A DNA stretch of 64,000 bases from Paenibacillus sp. SY21-1 (GTDB lineage Bacteria; Bacillota; Bacilli; Paenibacillales; Paenibacillaceae). The number at the start of each line of letters is the position of its first letter. Positions within the stretch are counted from its first letter, which is position 1. Under the pieces are notes generated by a model that worked only from the letters and a program-made list of their open reading frames with translations, did not search any database and was not told the DNA's origin. The stretch covers positions 124,001 to 188,000 of the forward strand of contig NZ_STGF01000002.1 of the NCBI RefSeq assembly GCF_005222705.1. The letters run 5' to 3'. Below, in pieces: positions 1 to 6,536 of this stretch. A program made the position numbers and the translations under genes.

Positions 1-409
1 CGCCCGCCGTCAGAGACCAGCGGTTCCGCTCCTCAGGCGTTAAATGGATTTTGTCTTGCATTTCGATAGTCCCGTCCGGGAAAAACAGAAACGCGCGATT
101 AACGAATCCGCTGCCTTTCCGGCAGATATGAGTGCCGCCCAGAATAATGATCCCAAACTCCCGGCTGCATTGACGAAAGAACACGCGATACGTCTCCGTA
201 TACGCATCTAATCGGCGGCAGGCCTCGTCATGGGTCAATATCGGCTCCAGACTCAAGAGATGGGCCGTCATGTATTCGGGGAATACGACAAGCTCCGCGC
301 CCGCGCGCGCGGCATCGCTGATTTTTAGCCGCAGCCGCTCCCAAAAAGCCTGTTCGGAATCAAGCGAGGCAAGATCGTATTGAGATACAGCAACAGTCAA
401 CGTAGTCAT
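1..409 (-). CDS. Carbon-nitrogen hydrolase (nitrilase superfamily), partial at window edge
   Basis: The reading frame is open from an ATG at 409 to the window edge, giving the first 136 residues; the C-terminus lies outside. The start reads MTTLTVAVSQYDLAS, typical of CN hydrolases. Two of the three catalytic residues of the superfamily are visible: Glu in VVFPEYMT and Lys in MQDKIHLTPEE. The catalytic Cys would lie beyond the edge. Members cleave amides or nitriles in the cytoplasm; the substrate cannot be told. It lies 70 bp downstream of the GNAT-nitrilase fusion on the same strand and resembles that protein's second domain, so the two are probably co-transcribed and may work together. The family is clear, the function is not. 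Confidence 0.85.
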   Translation of the reverse strand, partial: MTTLTVAVSQYDLASLDSEQAFWERLRLKISDAARAGAELVVFPEYMTAHLLSLEPILTHDEACRRLDAYTETYRVFFRQCSREFGIIILGGTHICRKGSGFVNRAFLFFPDGTIEMQDKIHLTPEERNRWSLTAG

Positions 410-479
410 CGGCTTCTTCCTTTTCATTGTCATTTCGGTTTAACGGACGATTAGCTTGCTCGTCTGCGTTTGCAACCGT

Positions 480-2024
480 TTATTCGCGCGGCCTTTTTTG
501 TACCGTGTACAGATCGGTGCGGCGGTCGCGGAATGTCAGTACATCGGTCGATTTGCGGTGACGCTGCAAAATTTCCATGTCGACCTCGGCCATGATGACC
601 GTTTCCGTATTTTCGCTGCATTCTCCGGCAATGCCGTCACGCGGAAACGCAAAGTCGGCCGGAGTATAAATGCCGGATTGCGCATACTGAACATCGACGT
701 TGTCTACGTGGGTCAGGTTGCCGACCGTGCCCGAGGTAACGGTAAACACTTGGTTTTCGATCGCCCTTGCTTGCGCGCAATACTTGTAACGGAGAAAGCT
801 TTGCCTGTCCTCGGCGCAGAATGGCACAAAAATGATTTGCGCCCCCTCCTCCGCAACCACCCGCGAAATTTCCGGGTACTCGATATCGCTGCTTAACTGA
901 ATCGAGATTTTGCCGCAGTCCGTATCGAATACCTCCAGCCGCGAACCGCCGTTAATGCCCCACCATCTGCGCTCATTTGGCGTAATGTGCAGCTTGTATT
1001 GCTGGGCAATCGTGCCGTCGCGCCGGAACAGATGCCCTACATTATAAATCCGGTTATTCTGCTCGACGAAATGGGAACCGCCGATAATATTCACATTGTA
1101 TTTCACCGCCAGCTCCGTGAACAGCTCGATATATTGCATCGTGAACGTGCTCAGCTTGCGCACCGCAAGGCTTGGCGAACGCTCCTCCAAATAGGAGAGC
1201 AGCTGCATCGTTAAATTTTCGGGAAAGACGGCAAAATCCGACTTATAATCCGCCGATACATCGACATAATGCTCGCACTGCGTCGCAAATTCCTCAAAGG
1301 AGTCGATTTTTTTCATCATATATTGAATGACGCATATACGCACCGGGAACGACAGCTTGTAATGCGTTTTGCTGCTGCTCGGCTTGTAATCGATATTGTT
1401 CCATTCCAGCAGCGCCGCAAAATTTTTGGAATCCTCGTCGTCGGATAAATAGTTCGTAATAATCCGTTTAAGCGTAAATCCGTTCATCATCTGGAAGGTA
1501 AGCACCGGGTCGTAAATATTTTGCTGCAGCACCTCCTCGGCGTACTCTCTTGGCGACATGCGGTCGCTATGCTTGTGATAGCCGGGAATGCGCCCGCCGA
1601 CGATAATGCTCCGCAAATTCAGCTTCTCGGCCAGTCGCTTGCGCGCCTCGTACAGCCTGCGGCCGATTTTCATCCGCCGATAGTCGGGATGCACCATAAC
1701 CTCCATGCCGTACAGATTAGCGCCGCGCGGATTGTGATTGCGAATGTAGCCTTTATCTGTAATCTCCGAGTACGTATGCTGCTCCAAATAATCGTCGAAG
1801 TTTACGATCAGGCTGGAGCAGGAGCCGATAATGTCGCCGTCCAGCTCCACACAAATCTGTCCCTCCGGAAACAGCCGCAAATGGCTTTCCATTTGCTCAA
1901 CCTTCCATGGGTGCATATTGGGGAAACAAATGTCCTGAAGCTCAATAATTTTGGGAATATCCGCTGTCTCAATCGTTCGGATAATCATTTTTTTCTCGAA
2001 TTGCGAAATCTGGTCCGCTGTCAT
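480..2024 (-). CDS. yhcX: GNAT acetyltransferase fused to a nitrilase-like domain (YhcX type) lacking the catalytic Cys
   Basis: This 514-residue protein has two parts. Residues about 12-210 form a GNAT N-acetyltransferase, with the acetyl-CoA loop near VHPDYRRMKIGRRLYEARK. Residues about 228-500 form a carbon-nitrogen hydrolase domain, the architecture of Bacillus subtilis YhcX. In the second domain Glu (FAVFPENLT) and Lys (QYKLHITPNE) are in place, but the strand that normally carries the nucleophile as C-Y-D reads IQLSSDIEYPE, so the invariant Cys is Ser378 (AGC at 891-893). The hydrolase half is therefore probably inactive or altered. The ATG at 2024 follows AGAGGG. A second CN hydrolase follows at once downstream. 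Substrates are unknown. Confidence 0.88.
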   Translation of the reverse strand: MTADQISQFEKKMIIRTIETADIPKIIELQDICFPNMHPWKVEQMESHLRLFPEGQICVELDGDIIGSCSSLIVNFDDYLEQHTYSEITDKGYIRNHNPRGANLYGMEVMVHPDYRRMKIGRRLYEARKRLAEKLNLRSIIVGGRIPGYHKHSDRMSPREYAEEVLQQNIYDPVLTFQMMNGFTLKRIITNYLSDDEDSKNFAALLEWNNIDYKPSSSKTHYKLSFPVRICVIQYMMKKIDSFEEFATQCEHYVDVSADYKSDFAVFPENLTMQLLSYLEERSPSLAVRKLSTFTMQYIELFTELAVKYNVNIIGGSHFVEQNNRIYNVGHLFRRDGTIAQQYKLHITPNERRWWGINGGSRLEVFDTDCGKISIQLSSDIEYPEISRVVAEEGAQIIFVPFCAEDRQSFLRYKYCAQARAIENQVFTVTSGTVGNLTHVDNVDVQYAQSGIYTPADFAFPRDGIAGECSENTETVIMAEVDMEILQRHRKSTDVLTFRDRRTDLYTVQKRPRE

Positions 2025-2106
2025 ATATTTTCCCTCTTTTTACGTATATATTTCCTTTTAGTATAAGGACGGATGTTCATTTGCGTATTAAGCGATCATT
2101 ATCTGA

Positions 2107-2135
2107 TTGTAAATTTTGGCGCCGTTCGACATAAT
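2107..2135 (+). promoter_or_regulatory. Candidate sigma-A promoter for the leader ORF and ltrA-like gene
   Basis: TTGTAA (2107-2112), a 17-base spacer and CATAAT (2130-2135) give a sound sigma-A-like promoter. The start point would be near 2142, about 26 bases before the leader ORF at 2168. It is inferred from sequence match only. Confidence 0.45.
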
Positions 2136-2167
2136 CAATTGCATTATTTCGTTGCAAGGAAGGAAAA

Positions 2168-2242
2168 ATGAGCAGACGCTCGAATCTTATAACGTTCGCT
2201 AACGTAGAAGGCTGCCTGAAGGCGGAAGGAGTAACGATTTAG
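2168..2242 (+). CDS. 24-residue leader ORF upstream of ltrA-like gene
   Basis: An ATG at 2168 preceded by AAGGAAGGAAAA opens a 24-codon frame that ends TAG at 2240-2242, two bases before the ATG of the LtrA-like gene. The ribosome binding site of that gene (GGAAGGAG, near 2224-2231) lies inside this frame. The spacing suggests translational coupling or a leader peptide. The peptide (MSRRSNLITFANVEGC at its start) matches no family I know. It may be a chance ORF; the strong ribosome site and tight junction are the only support. Confidence 0.4.
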   Translation: MSRRSNLITFANVEGCLKAEGVTI

Positions 2243-2244
2243 TT

Positions 2245-3333
2245 ATGCATGAAAAAAAAGTAACCTGGCTTGAGCTTTTTTATGATCTCCTGTTTGTTGC
2301 GGCCGTATCCAAAGCGACGCATGTGCTGCTTCATGTGGAGCATCATCTGATTTCGGCGGAGCATCTGCTGAAATACGTATTGATTTTTATTCCGATCTGG
2401 TGGGCATGGGTCGGGCAAAGCGTGTACAATAACCGGTTCGGCAGAGACAGTCACGGACAGCGGGCGTTTATGGCCATCGAGCTGTTTTTTGTACTCATTA
2501 TGACCGCGAGTCTCGATGTTGATTTTGACGCCAATTACGTGCCGTTTTTTGTGGGTTATATCGGACTGCGATTATTGACAATCATCCAGTACCAGCTGTC
2601 CAAACGTTCGGAAACCGGACATAAGCGGCATACGGCTCACTTTTTCGGAACCTACCTCTGGTTAGGCATCGCCGTGTCCGCCTGCTCGTTGTTTTTTGAT
2701 TCATGGACAAGGTACATTCTGCTGTACGCGGGCATCTTGCTCGATATTTCGATCCCGTTAATCGGACGCCACACCCTGCGGAAAACGCCGATTCATACGG
2801 CGCATCTGCTGGAGCGCTTCGCGCTGTTCACGCTCATTCTGCTCGGGGAATCGGTCATCAGCATGCTGGCTGTGCTGCAATCCAACCATTTCACCGCCTC
2901 CTCTGTCGTCTTTGCGGTTCTCGCCTTTGTGCTCGTTATTGCCATCTGGTGGCAATACTTCGAAAACGTGGAGCGGCATTTGGATAAATCCAGACAGACG
3001 GCGGGTCAGACGATTATTTACGGCCACTTGTTTATCTTTTTCTCGCTGAGCATGATTGCCGCTTCCATTCAGCTGCTGATGCAGAACGAGCTGGACTATC
3101 CGTATATGGTTGTGTTCACCTTTGGCTCGGCGCTGCTGTATTGCCTTTCGGTCATGTTTGTATTCCACAAATACAAGTTCGACCATCTGAAAACGCCGAA
3201 CAAGACGCTGGCTTTGATGATCGGCCTGCTTGTTTTACTGTTAACCGCAAATTTGCTGATTGAAACCTCCCCTCATATTATTTTAGGAGAGCTGACGTTG
3301 TTCTTTGTATGGTTCGCCAGAAAAACCGTTTAG
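2245..3333 (+). CDS. ltrA: LtrA-family (low temperature requirement A) membrane protein
   Basis: This 362-residue polytopic membrane protein begins with the LtrA family signature VTWLELFYDLLFVAAVSKAT, and has about ten hydrophobic segments, including an internal RFALFTLILLGESVISM block typical of the family. LtrA was named for a Listeria mutant defective in growth at low temperature; its molecular activity is not established. The ATG at 2245 lies 13 bases after GGAAGGAG and directly behind a 24-codon leader ORF. The gene stands alone: the next gene is on the opposite strand. The family call is firm, the role is not. Confidence 0.9.
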   Translation: MHEKKVTWLELFYDLLFVAAVSKATHVLLHVEHHLISAEHLLKYVLIFIPIWWAWVGQSVYNNRFGRDSHGQRAFMAIELFFVLIMTASLDVDFDANYVPFFVGYIGLRLLTIIQYQLSKRSETGHKRHTAHFFGTYLWLGIAVSACSLFFDSWTRYILLYAGILLDISIPLIGRHTLRKTPIHTAHLLERFALFTLILLGESVISMLAVLQSNHFTASSVVFAVLAFVLVIAIWWQYFENVERHLDKSRQTAGQTIIYGHLFIFFSLSMIAASIQLLMQNELDYPYMVVFTFGSALLYCLSVMFVFHKYKFDHLKTPNKTLALMIGLLVLLLTANLLIETSPHIILGELTLFFVWFARKTV

Positions 3334-3384
3334 TCCATACCGCCAAACGGCCAAGGTGAAACGGCTGCGCAGGGCGTTGTATCC

Positions 3385-3475
3385 CGAGAAATATAGAGAA
3401 AGGGCAGCGAGACGTTATACTTCCTATATTTCAAGCGTAAACGGCATCGCCGTCCGTTGGCTGCAAAGCTAACGT
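3385..3475. repeat. Palindromic intergenic element, possible repeat family
   Basis: The stretch after the LtrA-like gene holds facing arms GAAATATAG (about 3389-3397) and CTATATTTC (about 3424-3432), then AAGCGTAAACGG and a small hairpin ACGGCATCGCCGT. A similar order, GAAATATAAG, CATATTT, then AAGCGCAAACGG, occurs at about 20614-20650. Only two imperfect copies are visible here, so a repeat family is a guess. Confidence 0.3.
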
Positions 3476-3490
3476 TTCGTGTTGAATTTG

Positions 3491-3540
3491 CAAAAAGGAC
3501 CTCGACACCCGCATGCTGCTGCGGGATACCGAGGTCCTTC
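3491..3540 (-). terminator. Rho-independent terminator of the VOC gene
   Basis: A stem AAGGACCTCG / CGAGGTCCTT (3496-3539) with an inner CCCGCA/TGCGGG stem is followed on the minus strand by five T. It lies six bases beyond the stop of the VOC gene. Confidence 0.8.
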
Positions 3541-3545
3541 TCTGT

Positions 3546-3968
3546 CTAGCTTTTGTCTGCGCCGGGTGCCCGGCTCATATCCATGTAAAGCACATTCCAG
3601 CGATGACCGTCCAGATCTGCAAATGCGCAGCCATACAGCCAGCCTTGGCTTTCACCCGGAGGGGCAAACAAATGTCCGCCCGCCTGCACCGCTCTTTGCG
3701 CCATTTCGTCCACTTCTTCCCTGCTCTCTGCGTCGATCGACAACAGCACTTCCGTCCCGCGTTTCGTATCTGCCAGCTCATGCTGCGTAAAGCTCTGAAA
3801 GACAGACTCCGGGAAAAGCATGACCATGGCATTGCTCTCCCCGATGATTAACCCTGCGGCATCATCGCTGTTCTCGTGCATGGGATGAAAAGAAAAGCCC
3901 AGCTCCCTGAAAAACTGTCTTGACTTGGGAATATCCTTTACCGGCAGATTTAGCCATAATTGCTTCAT
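3546..3968 (-). CDS. VOC-family (glyoxalase/bleomycin-resistance-like) protein
   Basis: This small protein of 140 residues has the beta-alpha-beta-beta-beta layout of the vicinal oxygen chelate superfamily: KQLWLNLPVKDIPKSRQFFR at the start and a second module with AFADLDGHRWNVLYMD at the end. Members include glyoxalases, dioxygenases and drug-binding proteins; which applies here cannot be told. The frame can be extended to a GTG at 3974, but GGAG lies 10 bases before the ATG at 3968 and only 4 before the GTG, so the ATG is preferred. It is a single gene with its own terminator. Confidence 0.85.
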   Translation of the reverse strand: MKQLWLNLPVKDIPKSRQFFRELGFSFHPMHENSDDAAGLIIGESNAMVMLFPESVFQSFTQHELADTKRGTEVLLSIDAESREEVDEMAQRAVQAGGHLFAPPGESQGWLYGCAFADLDGHRWNVLYMDMSRAPGADKS

Positions 3969-4089
3969 CTTCACTCAGCTCCAATCATCCAGAATGGGCA
4001 CAAGCTGTGCCCGGCTATATCATAGCATATCCGATAACGGTCCATTTCTCTTCATTTGCGCATTCGGTAATGCCCGTATACCTCCACCT

Positions 4090-4674
4090 CTACATGTTGG
4101 AAATAATTCGATCGATAATCCCGTATTCCAACGCCTCCTCCGCCGACATAAAGTAATCGCGCTCCATGTCCCGCTGCACCTTGTCCGCAGGCTGTCCCGT
4201 GCGCTGTGCCGTTAGGTTGACCGAGCGCGCTCTCGTATCCAGAATGCGTTTGGCGGTGATTGCAATATCGCTTGCCTGTCCCTGCGCCCCGCCATGCGGC
4301 TGATGAATCATGATTTCGCTGTTGGGCAAAGCGCAGCGATTGCCTTCGGCCCCGCCGAGCAGAAGCAAGGCGCCGAACGATGCGGCGAACCCGGTGCATA
4401 TCGTATGCACGGGCGGTTTAATGAGCTGCATCGTGTCATAAATACCGAAGCCCGCCGTCGTAGAGCCTCCCGGACTGTTAATGTACATATAGATTTCCTT
4501 CTCCGCATCCTCCGCAGCCAGCAGCAGAAGCTGGGCAATGACGCTGTTGGCAAGCTGATCGTCAATCGCAGCTCCGACAAACACGATTCGATCCTTCAGC
4601 AATCTGGAATAAATATCGTAGGACCGCTCGCCGCGCGACGTTTGCTCTACAATATAAGGGATAAAGTGGCTCAT
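4090..4674 (-). CDS. clpP: ClpP-family serine protease, stand-alone paralogue
   Basis: At 194 residues it has the normal length of mature ClpP, the peptidase barrel that works with ClpX or ClpC to degrade proteins. The triad is present: Ser99 in GFAASFGA, His124 in IMIHQPHGG and Asp173 in ERDYFM, each one residue later than in B. subtilis ClpP. The oligomer motif INSPGGS is kept. Two changes stand out from the usual AASMGA and HQPLGG: Met to Phe and Leu to His. No clp ATPase or whiA neighbour is present, so this is probably a second ClpP paralogue rather than the housekeeping one. GGAGG lies 10 bases before the ATG. A perfect hairpin GGGCACA-AGC-TGTGCCC sits at 3996-4012, downstream, without a T run. 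Confidence 0.9.
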   Translation of the reverse strand: MSHFIPYIVEQTSRGERSYDIYSRLLKDRIVFVGAAIDDQLANSVIAQLLLLAAEDAEKEIYMYINSPGGSTTAGFGIYDTMQLIKPPVHTICTGFAASFGALLLLGGAEGNRCALPNSEIMIHQPHGGAQGQASDIAITAKRILDTRARSVNLTAQRTGQPADKVQRDMERDYFMSAEEALEYGIIDRIISNM

Positions 4675-4776
4675 GTTATTCTACCTCCAGGGGGTTAGTG
4701 GTGTGACAGAAGGAAAACGAGTCGGGGTCGCAAAAGGATACGGGCATGGAAAATTTTTTTATCGGGCGCAGCGCGT

Positions 4777-4799
4777 AACGTTTGCGGCTCCTTATTCGT
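4777..4799 (+). promoter_or_regulatory. Candidate ECF-type promoter before the sigma gene
   Basis: GTAACGTT with AAC at 4777-4779, then 17 bases, then CGT at 4797-4799 fits the AAC...CGT layout of ECF sigma promoters, about 50 bases before the sigma gene. Autoregulation is common in this class. This is a weak, short-motif match. Confidence 0.25.
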
Positions 4800-4847
4800 T
4801 TACAATAGAACAAAGACTGGCCAGCGTGCTGTAAAGGAGGAGATTTC

Positions 4848-5564
4848 ATGAGCATATCGGTTAAAGAGATGAATCATAGCCATACAGAGGAGGAAGCGGT
4901 CTTGCAGCAGCTGCAGCGGACGCTGTTGCGTTACTGCCGTTCGTTGCCGGGGATGCGGCAGGAAGCGGAGGATCTGGCTCAAGATGCATGGCTCAAGGCA
5001 CTGGCCGCGTCGAATGGCGCAGTTCATGCCAATCCGGAGGCGCTGCTGCTGCGCGTAGCCAAAAACAGCTGGGTCGATCAAGTCCGGCGCCAAGCCGTGT
5101 ATGCCGGCCTCATCAAACGTCATTCGCCGGCATCTTGCCATCCGGGGGCCCCCTTCTCCACCATGGTCGAGGATGCCCTGCATGTGCTGCTTATACGACT
5201 GACCCCGCAGCAGCTCGCCGTCTTCCTGCTGCGCGATGTATGCGGATACAACGTAGCGGATGCCGCCCTGCAGCTTCACTTGACCGAGGGAGCTGTAAAA
5301 GCCGCCCATCACCGGGCGCGCCGGGCACTGCCAAACGTTCAGCGCGATTTGGCGCTGGGCGGACTTGCCGAGCCGCAGCAGGAAGGCTTCAAAGCGCTGC
5401 TGCGGGCGCTTGCTTCCTGCTATGAGCGCGGCGACATCGACGGCATGCTGCAGGTTGTCTTGCGCGCGGAGCATATCGCCGATTCGGATGCGGTCTCCTA
5501 TCTGCGCACTACGGGCAGCAGCAGCCAAAACAGCCGCCAGCCGGAGGCCCGACTGGCGGCTTAA
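4848..5564 (+). CDS. ECF-type RNA polymerase sigma factor
   Basis: This 238-residue protein has sigma region 2 at residues about 20-85 (EAEDLAQDAWLKAL, then LLLRVAKNSWVDQVRR) and region 4 at about 118-165 (LRDVCGYNVADAALQLHLTE, then GAVKAAHHRARRAL). This is the two-domain ECF pattern. A C-terminal extension of about 70 residues (CYERGDIDGMLQVVLRAEHI) is longer than in classical ECF factors and may be regulatory. No anti-sigma factor gene follows; the next gene is convergent. AAAGGAGGAGATTTC before the ATG is a near-perfect ribosome site. The stimulus and regulon cannot be deduced. Confidence 0.88.
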   Translation: MSISVKEMNHSHTEEEAVLQQLQRTLLRYCRSLPGMRQEAEDLAQDAWLKALAASNGAVHANPEALLLRVAKNSWVDQVRRQAVYAGLIKRHSPASCHPGAPFSTMVEDALHVLLIRLTPQQLAVFLLRDVCGYNVADAALQLHLTEGAVKAAHHRARRALPNVQRDLALGGLAEPQQEGFKALLRALASCYERGDIDGMLQVVLRAEHIADSDAVSYLRTTGSSSQNSRQPEARLAA

Positions 5565-5622
5565 ACGGCCAGGCTTGCATCCCGCATGTGGGAAGCGTCA
5601 GCCTGGCTGATCGTGGACTGCT

Positions 5623-6507
5623 TTACTTCCAAGCCTTATATAGCGCCTGCGTTCCTTTTTCGGCAAGCCCTGCCTCGGCAATTTGCTCATAGAGCTGTTT
5701 GGCAAGCGTCAGGCCAGGCAGCTCGATGTCCATTTCCGCAGCCGCTGCCAAGGCGATGCCCATATCCTTAATAAAATGCTTAACGTAAAAACCGGGCTCG
5801 AAGTTGTCGGCAACGATTCGCGGAGCGAGATTGCTGAGCGACCAGCTGCCCGCTGCGCCGCTCACGATGCTCGACAATACGCGCTCCGCGTCGAGACCTG
5901 CATGCTTCGCGTACACGAGCGCCTCGCATACCCCGATCATATTGGAGGCAATCGCAATTTGATTCACCATTTTCGTATGCTGGCCCGCTCCCGGCCCTCC
6001 TTGATGCACGATGGTTTGGCCCATATGTCGCAATAGCGGCGCCGCCTCGGCAAAGGCCAGCTCATCTCCGCCTACCATTATGGATAAAGCGCCATTGCGA
6101 GCGCCAACATCGCCTCCCGATACGGGAGCATCCAGCGCTTTCAAGCCGCGCGCCGCGGCGGCTTCATAGATCGTTTTGGCTAATCGCGGACTTGATGTCG
6201 TCATGTCGATGAGCAGCGCACCCGGCCTTGCGGAAGCGACAACGCCTCCCGCCCCCAGATACAACTGCTCCACATCGCTCGGGTAGCCGACGATAGACAC
6301 AATCGCATCGCACTGGGCAGCCAGCTCGGCGGGTGTATCGTGCCAGATCATGCCAAGCTCCAGAAGCGGCTGGGCCCGCTCCTTCGTGCGCGTATATACA
6401 TGAACCTCATGCCCGGCATTCCACAAATTTGTAGCCATGCTGCTGCCCATGACGCCCGTACCTATGAAGCCAATTTTCGTTGCTTGTTCACGCTGCTGTT
6501 GTGTCAC
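5623..6507 (-). CDS. NAD(P)-dependent oxidoreductase, 3-hydroxyisobutyrate dehydrogenase family
   Basis: This 294-residue beta-hydroxyacid dehydrogenase has a Rossmann motif at residues 13-24 (GFIGTGVMGSSM), the substrate-binding signature DAPVSGGDVGARNG and the catalytic Lys in GQHTKMVNQIAIASN. The family oxidises 3-hydroxy acids such as 3-hydroxyisobutyrate, tartronate semialdehyde and gluconate-type acids. The start is GTG at 6507, nine bases after GGGAG. It lies 29 bp behind the glycosidase-like gene on the same strand, so the two probably form an operon and it may act on a sugar-derived acid. The specific substrate is not visible. Confidence 0.88.
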   Translation of the reverse strand: MTQQQREQATKIGFIGTGVMGSSMATNLWNAGHEVHVYTRTKERAQPLLELGMIWHDTPAELAAQCDAIVSIVGYPSDVEQLYLGAGGVVASARPGALLIDMTTSSPRLAKTIYEAAAARGLKALDAPVSGGDVGARNGALSIMVGGDELAFAEAAPLLRHMGQTIVHQGGPGAGQHTKMVNQIAIASNMIGVCEALVYAKHAGLDAERVLSSIVSGAAGSWSLSNLAPRIVADNFEPGFYVKHFIKDMGIALAAAAEMDIELPGLTLAKQLYEQIAEAGLAEKGTQALYKAWK

Positions 6508-6536
6508 ACGTTATCTCTCCCTTATCGTTTCATTGG

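Noticed and set aside
3996..4012. Perfect hairpin GGGCACA-AGC-TGTGCCC after clpP
   Set aside because: No T run on either strand, so not called a terminator; could be an operator or chance.
4782..4806. TTGCGG and TACAAT before the ECF sigma gene as a sigma-A promoter
   Set aside because: The spacer is only 13 bases, too short for sigma-A.
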